A stretch of 64,000 bases of DNA from Nelumbo lutea. Lineage: Eukaryota > Streptophyta > Magnoliopsida > Proteales > Nelumbonaceae. The notes under the pieces are model-generated. The model ran no database searches. It saw only the letters and a list, made by a program, of their open reading frames with translations, and had not been told where the DNA came from. The position numbers and the translations under genes were made by a program. Positions 11,628 through 22,904 of this stretch are shown one piece after another. Position 1 is the first letter of the stretch. Every line of letters starts with the position of its first letter. The stretch lies in the NCBI GenBank assembly GCA_022828595.1, contig JAKGHH010000001.1, positions 122,090,999 through 122,154,998 on the forward strand, read 5' to 3'.

Positions 11628-12837
11628 TGAAAGAAATGTAGGATTCATCTAATGGACGCCAAAAAGGTTGCAGAATGGGTGGGCGAATTTCAAAATTTTC
11701 CTATCTTCTTCCAACTGAAAATCATATTCCCTAAATTTAGAATACAATATTCAAGGATTCTACTTGAACCATAATCGAATCAGATCTGAACCAAAAAGAA
11801 AAAGGGAGGATTATACCTGATCCAGAGAAATAGTATCTCCCAAAGTTGGTGTTCACGCCCAAAGAAAACACCAAGATCCGCTCGTGCTGAAGATGACACA
11901 GCTGTGGGTGGAACGGAACCAGCAGGGTGCGTCCTACACACTGGATCCTTTGCAAGAACCCTCTAGAAACTCTGAACACTGAATCTTTTTCAGTCTTTTC
12001 GCAAGACTGATGTCAAGAACTGATTTCTTGACTTCCTATTGCTGCAAAGGTCAAATCTTGCTAGAGGGAATGGCGGCAGCTGGAGGAGAGGACCTCTCCC
12101 TTGGCTGCAAGGAACAGTGCCGCACTCTCTATTCACATGGATCCCGGGAATTAAAACCATTTGCAAACATTTCGAAATCATACATATATATATATATATA
12201 TATAAATATATTAATTTTTCAAAACAAAATTCCAACGATTGAAATCAACTGCCGGAAGTTTGGTTTCCATCAGAGAGAGTGCATTCCCGATCATTACCTT
12301 TGTCAAACAAAGGGGCTGATCCTGTCACTATGATCACCCACTCAGATGAATTCTCAGACTGTCCCAACATACCCAGGTTTTGATCCCCGCTAAGGATTTC
12401 ACTGATTGGCATATCAAAGACAGCCTGATCCGACACCTAGTGAAGTATCATAATCGAGTCTAGGGGTCAGGTGTAACTTTCCAGTTTTGCCCATCTGTCT
12501 CCAAGGTCTAGGGAAACACTAGAAATCTGGTCCGGTTCAAGTATTAGAGTAATCCCATACTGCATGTGCCTTGGGTCTTACCCTGGTGGCTGAGACAGGC
12601 CATCCCAACACTTGGTGGCACACCAGTATCAGCCTTGGCAAGATAAATCTCCCCAGACTTATCCAATGGCTGTGAACATTTAAAACTAACATGAGTCTCT
12701 ATAAGTGTCCAGTTTTGGGGTCTTACACAGAATTATACCAAACAACATGAATCAAACATGCACTTTATTTATTTACACTAAATATCAAAAGTACATCAAA
12801 TCGGATTGAAGCTAAGGGCATACAAAACTGTCTAACA
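11628..12837 (-). mobile_element. Solo LTR (family S), minus strand, nested in LTR B
   Basis: On the minus strand it begins TGTTAGACAGTTTTGTATGC and ends CATTTCTTTCA, so the ends are TG...CA. Flanks AGGTA (11623-11627) and AGCTA (12838-12842) are a 5 bp target duplication with one change, and removing the insert restores the repeat text of LTR B. It is homologous along its length to the plus-strand LTR at 37426-39363, including a (TA)n tract at 12183-12212. It lacks the TATA-bearing segment seen in that copy. No internal domain is present, so it is a solo LTR formed by recombination. Confidence 0.85.
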
Positions 12838-12968
12838 AGCTAGGCGTCCAAGCCACCTCCCAGGTAGGAACCATTCTGCTAGGTATCCGTGCCACATTCC
12901 AGGTAGGATTATTCAGCCAGGCATCCGAGTCACCTGCCAACCGGGAGCTACCGAAATGCACATCATCA

Positions 12969-13499
12969 ATAACAATTTCTGCATTCGATCTCTAGAAATG
13001 AGAGAGGCAAATATATTCTCATCTCGATTCAATCATTGATGTTGAACTCTCATTTTGATTTTCTTTTTGATGTTAGGTCGCTTCTCTCATCAGAAGAGAG
13101 ATCTGACCTTATTTTCCAAATCTGTCGATTTGCCTTTATTTCTAGAGAGGTATGCCTGTTCTTCCTTCATTTTCAGTTCATTGAATCTTTAATCTATTCC
13201 GTGAAATATCTCTTCATCCTCATCCAACTTCTTTGATTGCAAAATGATCACAGGGTACCACCAACTCCATTCGTACCTTCAAATCCAGGACTGAATTGTC
13301 TGAGGTAATGTGCCTTCAACTCCATGTGTAACTTCTATTCTAATCACATTTTGGTCTCTCTCTCTCTCTCTCTCTCCTCATCAATTGTATACTTTAGACT
13401 TGAGATTCTATCTTATTATGGAATCCATGTGCTTTCTTGGTAACAAACTATGTGTTTTATGTTATTTTCCTTTTGAATAACAAAACCATTGTGTAAACA
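12969..13499. other. Intergenic, no gene recognised
   Basis: AT-rich sequence with a (TC)n microsatellite at 13357-13378. The 66-codon open frame at 13036-13236 has no recognisable domain and looks like chance. Confidence 0.55.
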
Positions 13500-14268
13500 A
13501 AGGCCATGTTTGGTTCACACTGCTTTGGGCCTCATTCTAGGTAAGAATGAGCAAAAATGAATAACATTTGAATGTTAGATTACAAAATTCTTGCCATGGG
13601 CCATATTCTTTTTACAATGAAAAATCAGCCCATATATAGCACAAAAATTGAGGAAAACTGCGGCACGAAAAATAATCATGCCCCTTCTTGCTCATTTTCA
13701 TTCTTTGAGGAAAATATGCGTCAAAAATTGCTTCCATAGATGTTTATTAGCGCATGTGGAAGTACTTTTACGAAGGCAGTTTTATAAAAGTACTTTTAAA
13801 CAAAACACTTTTATATGAAAGCACTTTATGAAAGCATTTTAACAAAAATACTTTTATAAAAGTACTTTTATGAAAGCATTCTTATAACAACACTTTTGCG
13901 AAAGTACCTTTTATAAAAGCACTTTTGCAGAAGTACTTTTACAAAAATACTTTTATGAAAATACTTTTGTAAAAGCACTTTTATGAAAGTACTTTTATAA
14001 AAGTATTTTTATAAAAGCACTTTTATGGAAGTACTTTTATGAAAGTACTTTTATAAAAGTATTTTTATGAAATCACTTTTACAAAAGCACTTTTTCATAG
14101 GACACTTGTCAATCTGAAAAGAATTCATTTTTAGGAAATAAGTGTTTGGTTCATAGTAATATTTTCTCATTCTGCTTATTTTTACCAATTCTTGTTCATT
14201 TTAGAATTTCATATTGGATAAGAATGAGACGAATGAGAATTGAACCAAACATTACCTTTGCTTCTTCA
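13500..14268. mobile_element. MITE-like element with terminal inverted repeats
   Basis: Imperfect inverted ends: CAAAGGCCATGTTTGGTTCA at the left and the reverse complement of CAAAGGTAATGTTTGGTTCA at the right (ending near 14261). The termini resemble those of other GTTTGG-type plant MITEs. There is no coding region. I could not find a convincing target duplication, so the superfamily is open. Confidence 0.55.
13741..14098. repeat. Palindromic minisatellite, AAAAGTACTTTT core
   Basis: About 18 degenerate units of 18-20 bp built from AAAAGTACTTTTAT and AAAGCACTTTTATG. The 12-mer AAAAGTACTTTT equals its own reverse complement, so the array can fold into serial hairpins. It forms the interior of the MITE-like element. 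Confidence 0.8.
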
Positions 14269-15186
14269 TTTTTTAGAACACTTCCATAGATATTCCTAAT
14301 TTGATTGATTATACTGTGAAGATGGTTTAGGCTCATGTGAAAGAATATCTAACCAGGACAACTTCCATAGGTATTCCTAATTTGATTGATTATACTATTG
14401 GTCCATACATGCTTTATCCATATACAGAGTAGAATGGATCCTCATTCTGGACCAGCAGGCCATGGGATTCAATAGGGGCAGAGATTTTAGTAGTGGTACA
14501 AAAAGTTTAGACTGGCAAAAGACTTAAAACTATACAAAATTGTAAACTAGGGAGAACCCAAATTGGTGGTGGGCTGGATGCAGGATGGGGAAGAACTCCC
14601 TAGCAATATAGCAACATTATGAGGGAGATAATGAGCTCAAAAGAAACAGAATTGTATATGCAACATGGGTTTATAGATCAGCTGAAATATTGATAGATGC
14701 TTTGGCAAGGAGTCGACAAAGATCTTCAACCCCAATATATACAGGAGTTGTCTGAAAAGACAAGCGTGCAAGATCTTCAACCTGCAGTATGAATAATATA
14801 CTCTGAGATTACCAAAACAGGAAGAACGAGTAGTAAAATTTTGAATGAGACCTTAGTAGTCTGGGTAGCAGAGAACAAAGGTGTTTTGCCTCTCTAGCAT
14901 ATCACAAGACACCTCAATTAACTCATGATGCTTACAATATCAACCAAAATACAACTCCACACTTAAAATATTGTACTCTTGTTTTGTATTAATAAAATTA
15001 CCTTACCTTTATTAAAAAGAAATGCCATTGCACTTAAAAAGTCAAAACAACACCCAATTACCAATTATTCACAAATATAGGTAGATTTCAGCTAATTGCC
15101 CAAGAGCATTTCATCATTCTTTCGTTAGGCCTATTATGAATATCTAATTATTATAATTCTTTTTCCTATAGTACACAAATATACAA
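14269..15186. other. Intergenic, no gene recognised
   Basis: A tandem duplication of about 81 bp is visible: CTTCCATAGATATTCCTAAT and the following TTGATTGATTATACT occur near 14282 and again near 14363. The remainder shows no coding similarity. Confidence 0.5.
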
Positions 15187-15245
15187 AGTCCCTCCCCAGT
15201 CCCCACATTGGTGGGAGCCTCATGCACTGAGCTGCCCTTCCACAA
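15187..15245 (+). mobile_element. Possible SINE remnant
   Basis: The stretch CCCACATTGGTGGGAGCCTC followed by ATGCACTGAGCTGCCCTT resembles a conserved segment seen in plant SINEs (a GGGAGCCTCGTGCACTGGG-type motif). No A/B box pair or tail could be confirmed. Confidence 0.35.
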
Positions 15246-15688
15246 ATGTACAAAGTAGGGTACGAGCCCATTAGAAAAACCTTTACATTGTGCAACCCTC
15301 TACATAGAAAACAACCAAGGTTCAAAGTATTGGTGTCACATATAGTAAAGGCAATTTTAGGTATGTCTCAAGCTATGCTTAAGAAATACATGGACATGCT
15401 GGAAGGATCACAAAAAGAATATATATGCTAGGGAAACTCACATCAACCTCATAAGTGCATTAAAAATACCAATTTTAAGGCTCACATGGATATGGATACA
15501 ATATAGAAACATAAGAAACACATACTTTAGTAGTTTACATGAAGTAATATGTAACATTCAGCATACAGGGTAGATAAGCATTCCATGCTGAATTTCACTA
15601 GAAGATCCATAAATTACTAAAAATTGAGATAAACCCAATATTAGGTTCTTAATACAAAATTAACCAATGTATAATAGGTAATGAAACC

Positions 15689-15982
15689 TGTTAGAGAATA
15701 TCAACCTATTCAGGGACCTCACCTAATAGGTTAAGCTTTTAGATTGAATGGTTCTTTGAGATGGTATCAGAGCCATTTTGACCAAGTGGTTTAGAGTTTG
15801 ATCCTTGTTACCCCATTATAATTAAATAAGTTTTAGGCTTAGCACAAGGTATGGGTGGGCCTGTGCTTGTACACGCTTCAAGCCCAATGGGCTTCCGTGT
15901 GAGGGGGCATGTTAGAGAATATCAACCTATTGAGGGACCTCACCTAATAGTTTAAGTTTTTAGGTTGAGCGATTCTTTGAGA
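15689..15982 (+). mobile_element. TRIM element with 73 bp LTRs
   Basis: Two 73 bp direct repeats, 15689-15761 and 15910-15982, both start TGTTAGAGAATATCAACCTA. The first is followed immediately by TGGTATCAGAGCC at 15762, the initiator-tRNA-Met primer site used by Copia-type elements. The second is preceded by the purine tract GTGAGGGGGCA. Flanks AAACC and GAACC form a near-perfect 5 bp target duplication. The internal 148 bp have no coding capacity. This is the full architecture of a terminal-repeat retrotransposon in miniature. Confidence 0.9.
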
Positions 15983-16019
15983 GAACCTTCTTATCAACTA
16001 TTCAATCTCCTTATTCTCC

Positions 16020-16200
16020 CTTTTTCATCATCATCTAAGCCCTGTCCCAACTATGTGGGGTTGGCTACATGAGTCTTGTATTGTCATTTCATATTGTCGG
16101 TGCCATATCTATTGTTAAATTATGTGTGCTTAAATAATTTCTTATTCTTCTACCCAAGTCCTTTTTGGTATGCCCCTAGATCTTCTAGCCCCTAAAACTG
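16020..16200 (-). mobile_element. Au-like SINE, minus strand
   Basis: CATCATCATCTAAGCCCTGT, then CCCAACTATGTGGGGTTGGC and TACATGA, is the reverse complement of the 3' part of plant Au-type SINEs. Farther on, CCCAAGTCCTTTTTGGTATG fits the more internal part. The element is diverged and its 5' end is not clear. Confidence 0.5.
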
Positions 16201-18315
16201 GTAACATATTCAATTTTTTTTTATAACAGGTGCATCTCCTTATTTTCCCTTATTTAACTAACCAATCTAGTTATTCATCTCATGGGCAACTACATGATAA
16301 TAAGGGGTAGGAAGAAAGTACCAGTCAATCTAAGGGATTGTATCAACACAGTCTACATATTTAATTGCTTTCCATGGCTAATAAATTTTCAGTTACTAAA
16401 CTTTGATGTCTAATAAAGCAAAAAATAGTTGAGTTTCTTAAGTAAACAATTACAGACTAATTGTTATTTCTTTGTATGAATTTCTCCTGCGGCTCCAGAG
16501 TAGTTTCTTAAGTTTTCATAATAGCTTGTACCTTCCCTTCATAGTGGATCATTAAGCATTCATGTTAGGAAGAGGGTTTTTTCATAGCAATAACTCTATG
16601 TCTTCATAGTTTTTGGTTGTTGGTGGATGGGACTTTATTTTTCTTTTGTTTGCTCTTGTACATTTTCTCCAATAATTTCCTCTCTTTTTACTAATGATTT
16701 TTCTTATTAGCTTCCTCCCAAAAATTACCACACAAAAGGCTTCTTATTTCCTTTATTTACATTCATATTCCATATTTGAGACTGACCATGCATGCAAACT
16801 TAATTAAACAAGTTAAAACTTTTTCCATTGACAACAGTAAAATTTATTGGCTGTGATAGAAAACAATGAGTATTTACATATGATGCTTCAGGTCCCACCT
16901 ATCCCAAATTCTAGTATATTGCTTGCAACTATCCCCAAATGACCACTCCCTTGTTGTCTCTTGTTCCACCAATGATTCAGCTAACCCATTGCTCCAACCT
17001 ATACCATTATGAGATGTCAATCATTGACAACCTATAGCTAGGCCCTGACTCCGCCCCCCCCCCCCCCCTCCCAAACTCGTCCACATCACAAACAAGTACA
17101 CAACATGAGTGTGGGAAAGGAAAAAAAGGACACTTAACTTCAAATTCTTGTATATGAAGCCTTTGGTATTTTGAAGATGGTCAAGAAGCCTCCTAGGGGT
17201 AGCTATTAAACTGATTTACTCCTTTCACAAGGCGTTATGCTTCCTCTCCAAGCTGCACCTGCACCACCAATGATCATTCCAACAGTTTGTGTGAATGAGA
17301 GAAGAAACATTGTATTAACTTTTCAGTGGTTGTTGGTTTTGATAGTTGTTTGACAGCAGCATCAGTTGCACTAATTCAAGGCCTCAAGATGTTGGCATTA
17401 CAGATTGGAGGGATGTGATCATGGAAGGGAGCTGCCATGCCAAGTGGTTATTACTTGGATCACCTTAGAGGAGGAACCACCCTGGAGATTCAGATTTTTG
17501 GCAGGGGAAGCATATGGTATTGGAAGAAGCCAGAACTGTTTGTTCAGGTGGATTCCCTAGTTGGCCAATTCAATTCTAAATAGCCTAGCCAGGGCAGGTG
17601 CAACTAGACCCATTGGGGGATGCCAGGCCCTGGGACATATACAGTGGTCAAATCTGGTCGGTGGCTCTGAACATTATGTAGAGAGACATCACTACATAAA
17701 CACTCCATATTAGCACTAGATTTTGCTAGGCCATCATCTTTTGGCAATTAAGTTCATCAGTCTTTTCGTTTAATGATTTCTATTGTTTTTTTATCCTTAT
17801 CTGTTTCTATTATGATTTCGATTCATTACATATACTCAAACTAAGTTTATGGTTCTGGTTTTGTTATACAGATACATCTTGATACCCCTTACCTAGTAAA
17901 TGTGAGACATATGATATATACCCCATTCAACCTGAACCAGAGCTTTGTGACAACTATGTTGGGTCGGGCCTGGTTGTGATGTCCTAATCCTATAGTTGTG
18001 CTTTGTAATATGCTATTTAAAGATTTTTTTTTTTGAAATGAAAAAGGTAAACATTGAACTGTGTTGGTTGGAATATAGCAGTCCACTAATTGGAATATAC
18101 AGAAACATGGCCAAAGAGCAACTTTTACCCTTTGGATATGTGATTCCGTGTAGGTAATATCTTTAGGTGATTGCAGGGCATATGCATCAGTTTCTAGCTT
18201 CTGCCTCAACCTTTAATCATGTCCAGATTGGTCAAAAAATACCTTACGTGCAGATTATTGATAATTATGTTGTAATAAACTTGCTTCTTTTTAATATTTG
18301 AATCTATAAAGATAG
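16201..18315. other. Intergenic or intronic, no gene recognised
   Basis: It contains a run of 15 C at 17054-17068. It lies directly upstream of the kinase-relic exons and could be intron of the ancestral gene, but I found no upstream kinase-domain exon here. Confidence 0.5.
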
Positions 18316-18766
18316 GCACTGTCAAAAACATTGACTGTAGATGAGCTCTTCTATCTGAAGGAACAGTTTGCACTATTAGAACCAAATAAGGACAATAGTA
18401 TTAACTTAGAGAACATTAAGGCGGTCAGTTTCTTTCATATATTCTTTAGATTCCTTTAGTAATAGTTATAAAGGATATCTTAACCATATTCTTTTGGATA
18501 GGTTATGAAAAATGTAACAGATGCAATGGAGTCTCGTACCCATGATTTTCTTGGCATGGTGATTCTCAACTATTGACGGTATAAATTTTTTATGACAGCT
18601 ACTTGCACTTCAATACAGAAGGATGGATTTTGAAGAGTTCTGTGAAGCAGCATCAAGTGTTCATCAGCTTGAGGCACTCGATCCGTGGGAGAAACACGCT
18701 CGCTGTGCCTATGAACTTTTTTAAAAGGATGGGAACAGGGAAATTGTGATAGAGGAACTTGCTTCA
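18316..18766 (+). pseudogene. CDPK-related kinase (CRK) 3' exons, nonfunctional
   Basis: Three consecutive exons keep their splice sites and phase 0. Exon a (18316-18423) encodes [20 protein letters not shown] and the [15 protein letters not shown] segment. Exon b (18502-18558) encodes VMKNVTDAMESRTHDFLGM. Exon c (18599-18766) encodes [40 protein letters not shown] and, after the stop, KDGNREIVIEELAS. This is the degenerate EF-hand regulatory region C-terminal to the kinase domain of plant CDPK-related kinases. A TAA at 18722-18724 replaces the usual acidic codon before KDGNR, and exon b is one residue shorter than I expect. The kinase-domain exons and the final exon are not visible in the window. 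It is a gene fragment or dead gene that kept its introns, so it arose by DNA duplication or decay, not retroposition. Confidence 0.85.
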
Positions 18767-19060
18767 GTATGTGGATTTTCATTTTTATAAGTAGTAAAAC
18801 AAAGTTAATATGCTAGAAGGGAGGTTACTGAGGTCAAAGTGTGAAGGTTTAAGTATTTTGCCAGAAAACACAGGAAGTTTAAGTTTTTCCTGTTTGGAAA
18901 ATGATGGGAAGGAGTACTTTTTAACAAGCTTCCTGTATGGAGCACCCATGGTTATACTATTGATATAAGATCAAGTAATGGACCTTTGATGGGCCTGGGC
19001 AATATAAAACTCTAGAACTCAAAGTTAAGAAAACAATTTGAAAAAATTATAGTTTATGAT

Positions 19061-19404
19061 ACTTTGGATAAATTAGACCAGAAACTAATTGTTTTCTAGT
19101 ATAGATTCAGTAGAAAAAGAAAACAAAAGAAGGCCACAAACAGAAGAAAAGAGAGAAGAGAAGAAGAGAAGAAGGAAGAGAGAAAGAAAGGGGTGCGGTT
19201 CAATAATTCTGCTGCCCCACCAAATTAGTATTTATATATTGCATCTTAACTATAGTGGAGTTACATAAATATCCCTACTGAAATAGAAATAAATATAAAG
19301 CAATATGCCTAGCCTAACTACCATAACTACCATGCAAAAAATATATAAAAAATATTAGTGGGACCACACACACACACACACTACAACTAACAATTATCTC
19401 TACA
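19061..19404 (-). repeat. 3' LTR of the Copia element
   Basis: Read on the minus strand it starts TGTAGAGATAATTG and ends TTATCCAAAGT next to the ATGAT duplication. The canonical CA would be at 19065-19066; ACT(T) outside it corresponds to the spacer between LTR and primer site at the other end. A purine tract GACGGGGAG on the minus strand (19405-19413) precedes it. Confidence 0.9.
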
Positions 19405-19439
19405 CTCCCCGTCAAGTTGGGAGTAGATATTAGCCATTC

Positions 19440-19996
19440 CTAACTTGCTAGATCTACCTCCAACTTAGTCTTTGTAACCGTTTTAGTGAAGAGATTAGCT
19501 AGCTGCAAATCTGAGGCAATATATGGAAGGCACACTTCTTGACATGCAACCTTCTCTCGGATAAAGTGTCGGTCCACTTCAATGTGCTTAATTGTATTAT
19601 GTTGTATTGGATTATGAGCAATGTTAATTGTAGCCTGATTATCACAATACAATATCAGAGGCTTTTCATATTCAACACCCAGCTCATCAAGTAAATATTG
19701 CAACCATAACACTTCAGCCACTCCATTAGCCATAGATCTATATTCAACTTCAACACTGGAGCGAGCAACAACATTTTGTTTCTTACTCCTCCAAGAAACA
19801 AGATTCCCCCTACAAAAGCACAATACCCGGAGGTAGATTTCTTGTCATCAATACAACCAGCCCAATCAGCATCTGTGTGTGCTTCTATTTTCATGTGACT
19901 ATTATTCTTGAAGAGTATAATTCTCCCAGGGCATCTCTTCAGATAGGCAAGTATCATTTCCACTACAAGAAGGTGGGTGGTTTCGGGAGAATGCAT
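19440..19996 (-). pseudogene. Copia RNase H, broken
   Basis: The minus strand encodes AHTDADWAGCIDDKKSTSGY at the start of Copia RNase H, then a frame change, then SRSSVEVEYRSMA-type text, LYCDNQATINIAHNPIQH and KHIEVDRHFIREKVA, ending with QLANLFTKTV. Catalytic acidic residues of the D.DWAG, E and CDN motifs are recognisable. A frameshift near 19820 splits the domain. Confidence 0.9.
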
Positions 19997-20074
19997 GTAC
20001 TGTCTAACAACACTAACAACATAAGAAATGTCTAGTCATGTTAGGCAAAGATAAAGAAATTTGCTAACCAACCG

Positions 20075-20936
20075 CTAATACATAACTCTATCTTCAAGAG
20101 GCTCTCCACTTTCTACACTTATCTTGTGGTTTAGTTCAATGGGCGTATTGGTTGGTTTAACTCCTAATTTTCCAGTTTCTTCCAACAAATCAAGAACATA
20201 CTTTCTTTGGGAGACAAAGATGTCATACTTAGATATAGCTACCTCAATTCCCAAAAAGTACCGTAGTTCCCCCAAATCTTTTACTTTAAACTCTTGGTGA
20301 AAAAGTTGATTGAGGGTGTCAATCCCACCAATGTCACTTCCTGTTACTACAATATCATCAATATAGACAACAAGGAAGGTCAAAGAGGAGTTTGTTTTCT
20401 TAAAGAAAAGAGTGTGATCTGATTGAGCTTGAACATAGCCAAATTTTTTTAAAGCCAGTCTAAATCTATCAAACCAGGCTCTTGGGGACTGTTTTAGTCC
20501 ATATAAAGCCTTCTTTAGTCGGCAAACCTTCTTTCCTACCTTTGCACCATAAAAATCGGGGCGCAACTCCATGTACACCTCCTCTTGTAGATCTCCATTG
20601 AGTAAATGCATTCTTAACATCCATCTGAACCAGAGTGGCCATGAGAAATTTGTAGCAATGGATAATAGGACTAATAGTATTCGTCTTGGCTATTGGTGTA
20701 AATGTTTCCAAATAATCTATGCCATAAATTTGTGTGAATACCTTTTTAGCCAATTTGGCCTTATATCTCTTTACGAAGCCATCAACATTGCATTTCACTA
20801 TAAACACCCATCTACACCCATCAGGTTTATTCTCGTCAGGTTGGTCAATTAATTCCCATGTATTGTTTTTAACAAGAGCATCCATTTCTACTTTCATTGC
20901 ATATTTCCACTCAGGTACCAATAAAGCTTCTTGCAC
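20075..20936 (-). pseudogene. Copia reverse transcriptase, broken
   Basis: Two overlapping minus-strand frames, 20936-20469 and 20620-20075, together cover the RVT_2 domain. The first contains EMDALVKNNTWELIDQP and RWVFIVKCNVDGFVKRYKAK; the second contains LKKALYGLKQSPRAWFDRF and the catalytic box VYIDDIVVTGSD, followed by KDLGELRYFLGIEVA. The frame changes near 20610 within the segment leading to the LQEEVYM motif. The YIDD catalytic pair is intact, but the frameshift prevents a complete enzyme. Confidence 0.9.
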
Positions 20937-21379
20937 TGTTCTGGGAATACGAATAATAGCAATAGAGGCCAGGAAGGATCTATAGGATCGTGAAAGTCCA
21001 TCATAAGAGAGAAACTATGAGATACAATGAGCAACGGATGAAGTATAATGGCGCTTCCCTTTACGAACTGCAATTGGGAGGTTAAGGTCATCTGGAGGTA
21101 GGGGTTGAGGCTCAATGGTGTTAGGTAATCATCTACAACATTGGGCTCAAGGGGTTTAGTAGTGGAGGTGTTACTTGGATCTGGAGCTGTAGAAGGAACT
21201 GAGATCAGCCTAGACTGCTAAGAACCAAAATCAACCTGCCTCCATCATTTGTGAAATACCCTCAATTCCTTGCACTTCTGACAACCCTCTTCACTACTCT
21301 TTCCTTTAGTGACTGGAATAGGTAATGGAACTCCTAGGGCTGAATTACCCAATTCACCACTCTCCCCCTGAGAAGAAAC

Positions 21380-22222
21380 CTAGTGATAGTAGGGTACATC
21401 CTCAAATAATGTCACATCCATAGACACAAACCGTCTACAAGAAATAAGGTCACAATAGTAGTACCCCTTTTGATTTTGTGCATACCCAAGGAAAATACAC
21501 TTAGTAGCTTTGGGATCAAATTTTGAACGATGAGGTCCAAGAATTTGAACAAAACAAGTATATCCAAAGGTTTTAAGAAGGATGGTAAACAAATCATTGT
21601 TTGGACACAAGAGGTTAAATGGTGTTCTCATGTTTAAAACCCGTGAAAGAATTTTGTTAATGAGGTATACAACTGTATGGATGCCATCCCTCCAAAACTG
21701 TATAGGAATATTAGAGTTCAGCATGATGCTTTGATATGCCAATTGTTTTCTCTTAGCAACCCCATTTTGTTGAGATGTATGAGAACAAGTGCTCTGGTGG
21801 ATGACCCCATAATCAAGGAGATATGAATCTAAGGGTTTTGCAAAATACTCCTTAGCATTATTTGATCCGAGGATTTTGATCCTAACTCTAAATTAGGTCA
21901 ACACCATCTGATGGAAGGCTTGAGTTAGAGTAGGGACCTCATCTCGAGACATAAGGTAAACCCACGAGAAATGAGTACAATCATCAACAAACAACAAAAA
22001 GTATTTATACCCCCCCCCTGCCATAGTATCAATATGATATGGTCCCCAAACATCTGTATGCACAATTTCAAAAGGAACATTGCTTCTTTTATTGTTTAAA
22101 GAATAAGTTGATCTACAATGTTTTGCAAGTTCACAGCTTTCACACCTCAAACTAGACACTTGGATTGGCTCAAACAAATTAGGAAATAGACTCTTCAAAG
22201 ACCCAAAAGACAAATGACCCAA
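21380..22222 (-). pseudogene. Copia integrase region, broken
   Basis: The minus strand shows the GAG-pre-integrase end and zinc-binding motif (MGHLSFGSLKSL, CESCELAKHCRS) and the start of the rve core with its first catalytic Asp (EIVHTDVWGPYHIDTM). The second core Asp is in LLFVDDCTHFSWVYL-like context. After stops, 21742-21380 gives the C-terminal part (NIPIQFWRDGIHTVVYLINK, KATKCIFLGYAQNQKGYYYC). A full-length integrase frame is not present. Integrase would insert the element's DNA; position before the polymerase confirms Copia. Confidence 0.85.
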
Positions 22223-22904
22223 TCTATTATGCCAAAGTATAATCTTGACTCACTGACTGAAAAACAAATAACTTCCCAACTTCAATATCCTTCCCCTATG
22301 GATGCTCAAGCAAGTAGACTCCATTCGTCTCACGGTCAATCCGAATAACCTTCTATCTCTAGATCCTAAAAAACACATCGATCAAGGAAAAAATGTCACT
22401 GAACAGCTCTGATTCTTAATAATACTACTAATTAAAAGCATGTTGGTACTAAGCTTAGGAACATGTAGGACTAGGGACAAGGAGATGGCATCAAGCAATT
22501 TAATGTATCCCTTGTCATAAATAGGCACAAGAGAGCTATAAACAATAGATATTTTGTCTCTGCCAGAGGATAGACAATAGGTAGTAAACAAGATGGACAA
22601 ACTAGTGATATGATCAAAAGCACCTGAATCTTTTACCTAGAAAGGTCTAGCGTTACCTGGGGCTGATGTATGATATGTTGTAGCTCTTGTACCTAAGTGA
22701 GCAAATATTGAAGTGGGAGTAGCAGATGCAGTAGCTGGTGGTTGAGATGAAAGTCCATAACTATCAACTTCACTTTCTAACTATGTCAAGGTAGCTCAGA
22801 CAACAGCTAGGGCATCTAGGGATGTGGTCTTTGTGTTGGAAGATGATGCATTGTTAGTGATGATTGCCACATTAGCATTTTCCTTCTTATTTTTGAGTCT
22901 AACT

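Larger units (their letters stand above)
10549..12968 (+). mobile_element. 3' LTR of element B, split by a solo LTR
   Basis: It begins (T)AATGAGGGCAGATTTGG after the purine tract and ends GCACATCATCA at 12968, so its termini match the TGATG...CATCA pattern. The LTR proper is about 1.2 kb once the insertion at 11628-12837 is removed. The U3 part contains about ten copies of a 27-28 bp repeat (10690-10975, theme GCGACCTGCCTCTGGTGC). A TATA-like CCTATATAAAGG lies near 11331. Confidence 0.75.

Noticed and set aside
15246..15431. 61-codon open frame as a small gene
   Set aside because: No recognisable motif, starts within a probable SINE remnant, and lies in repeat-rich intergenic DNA.
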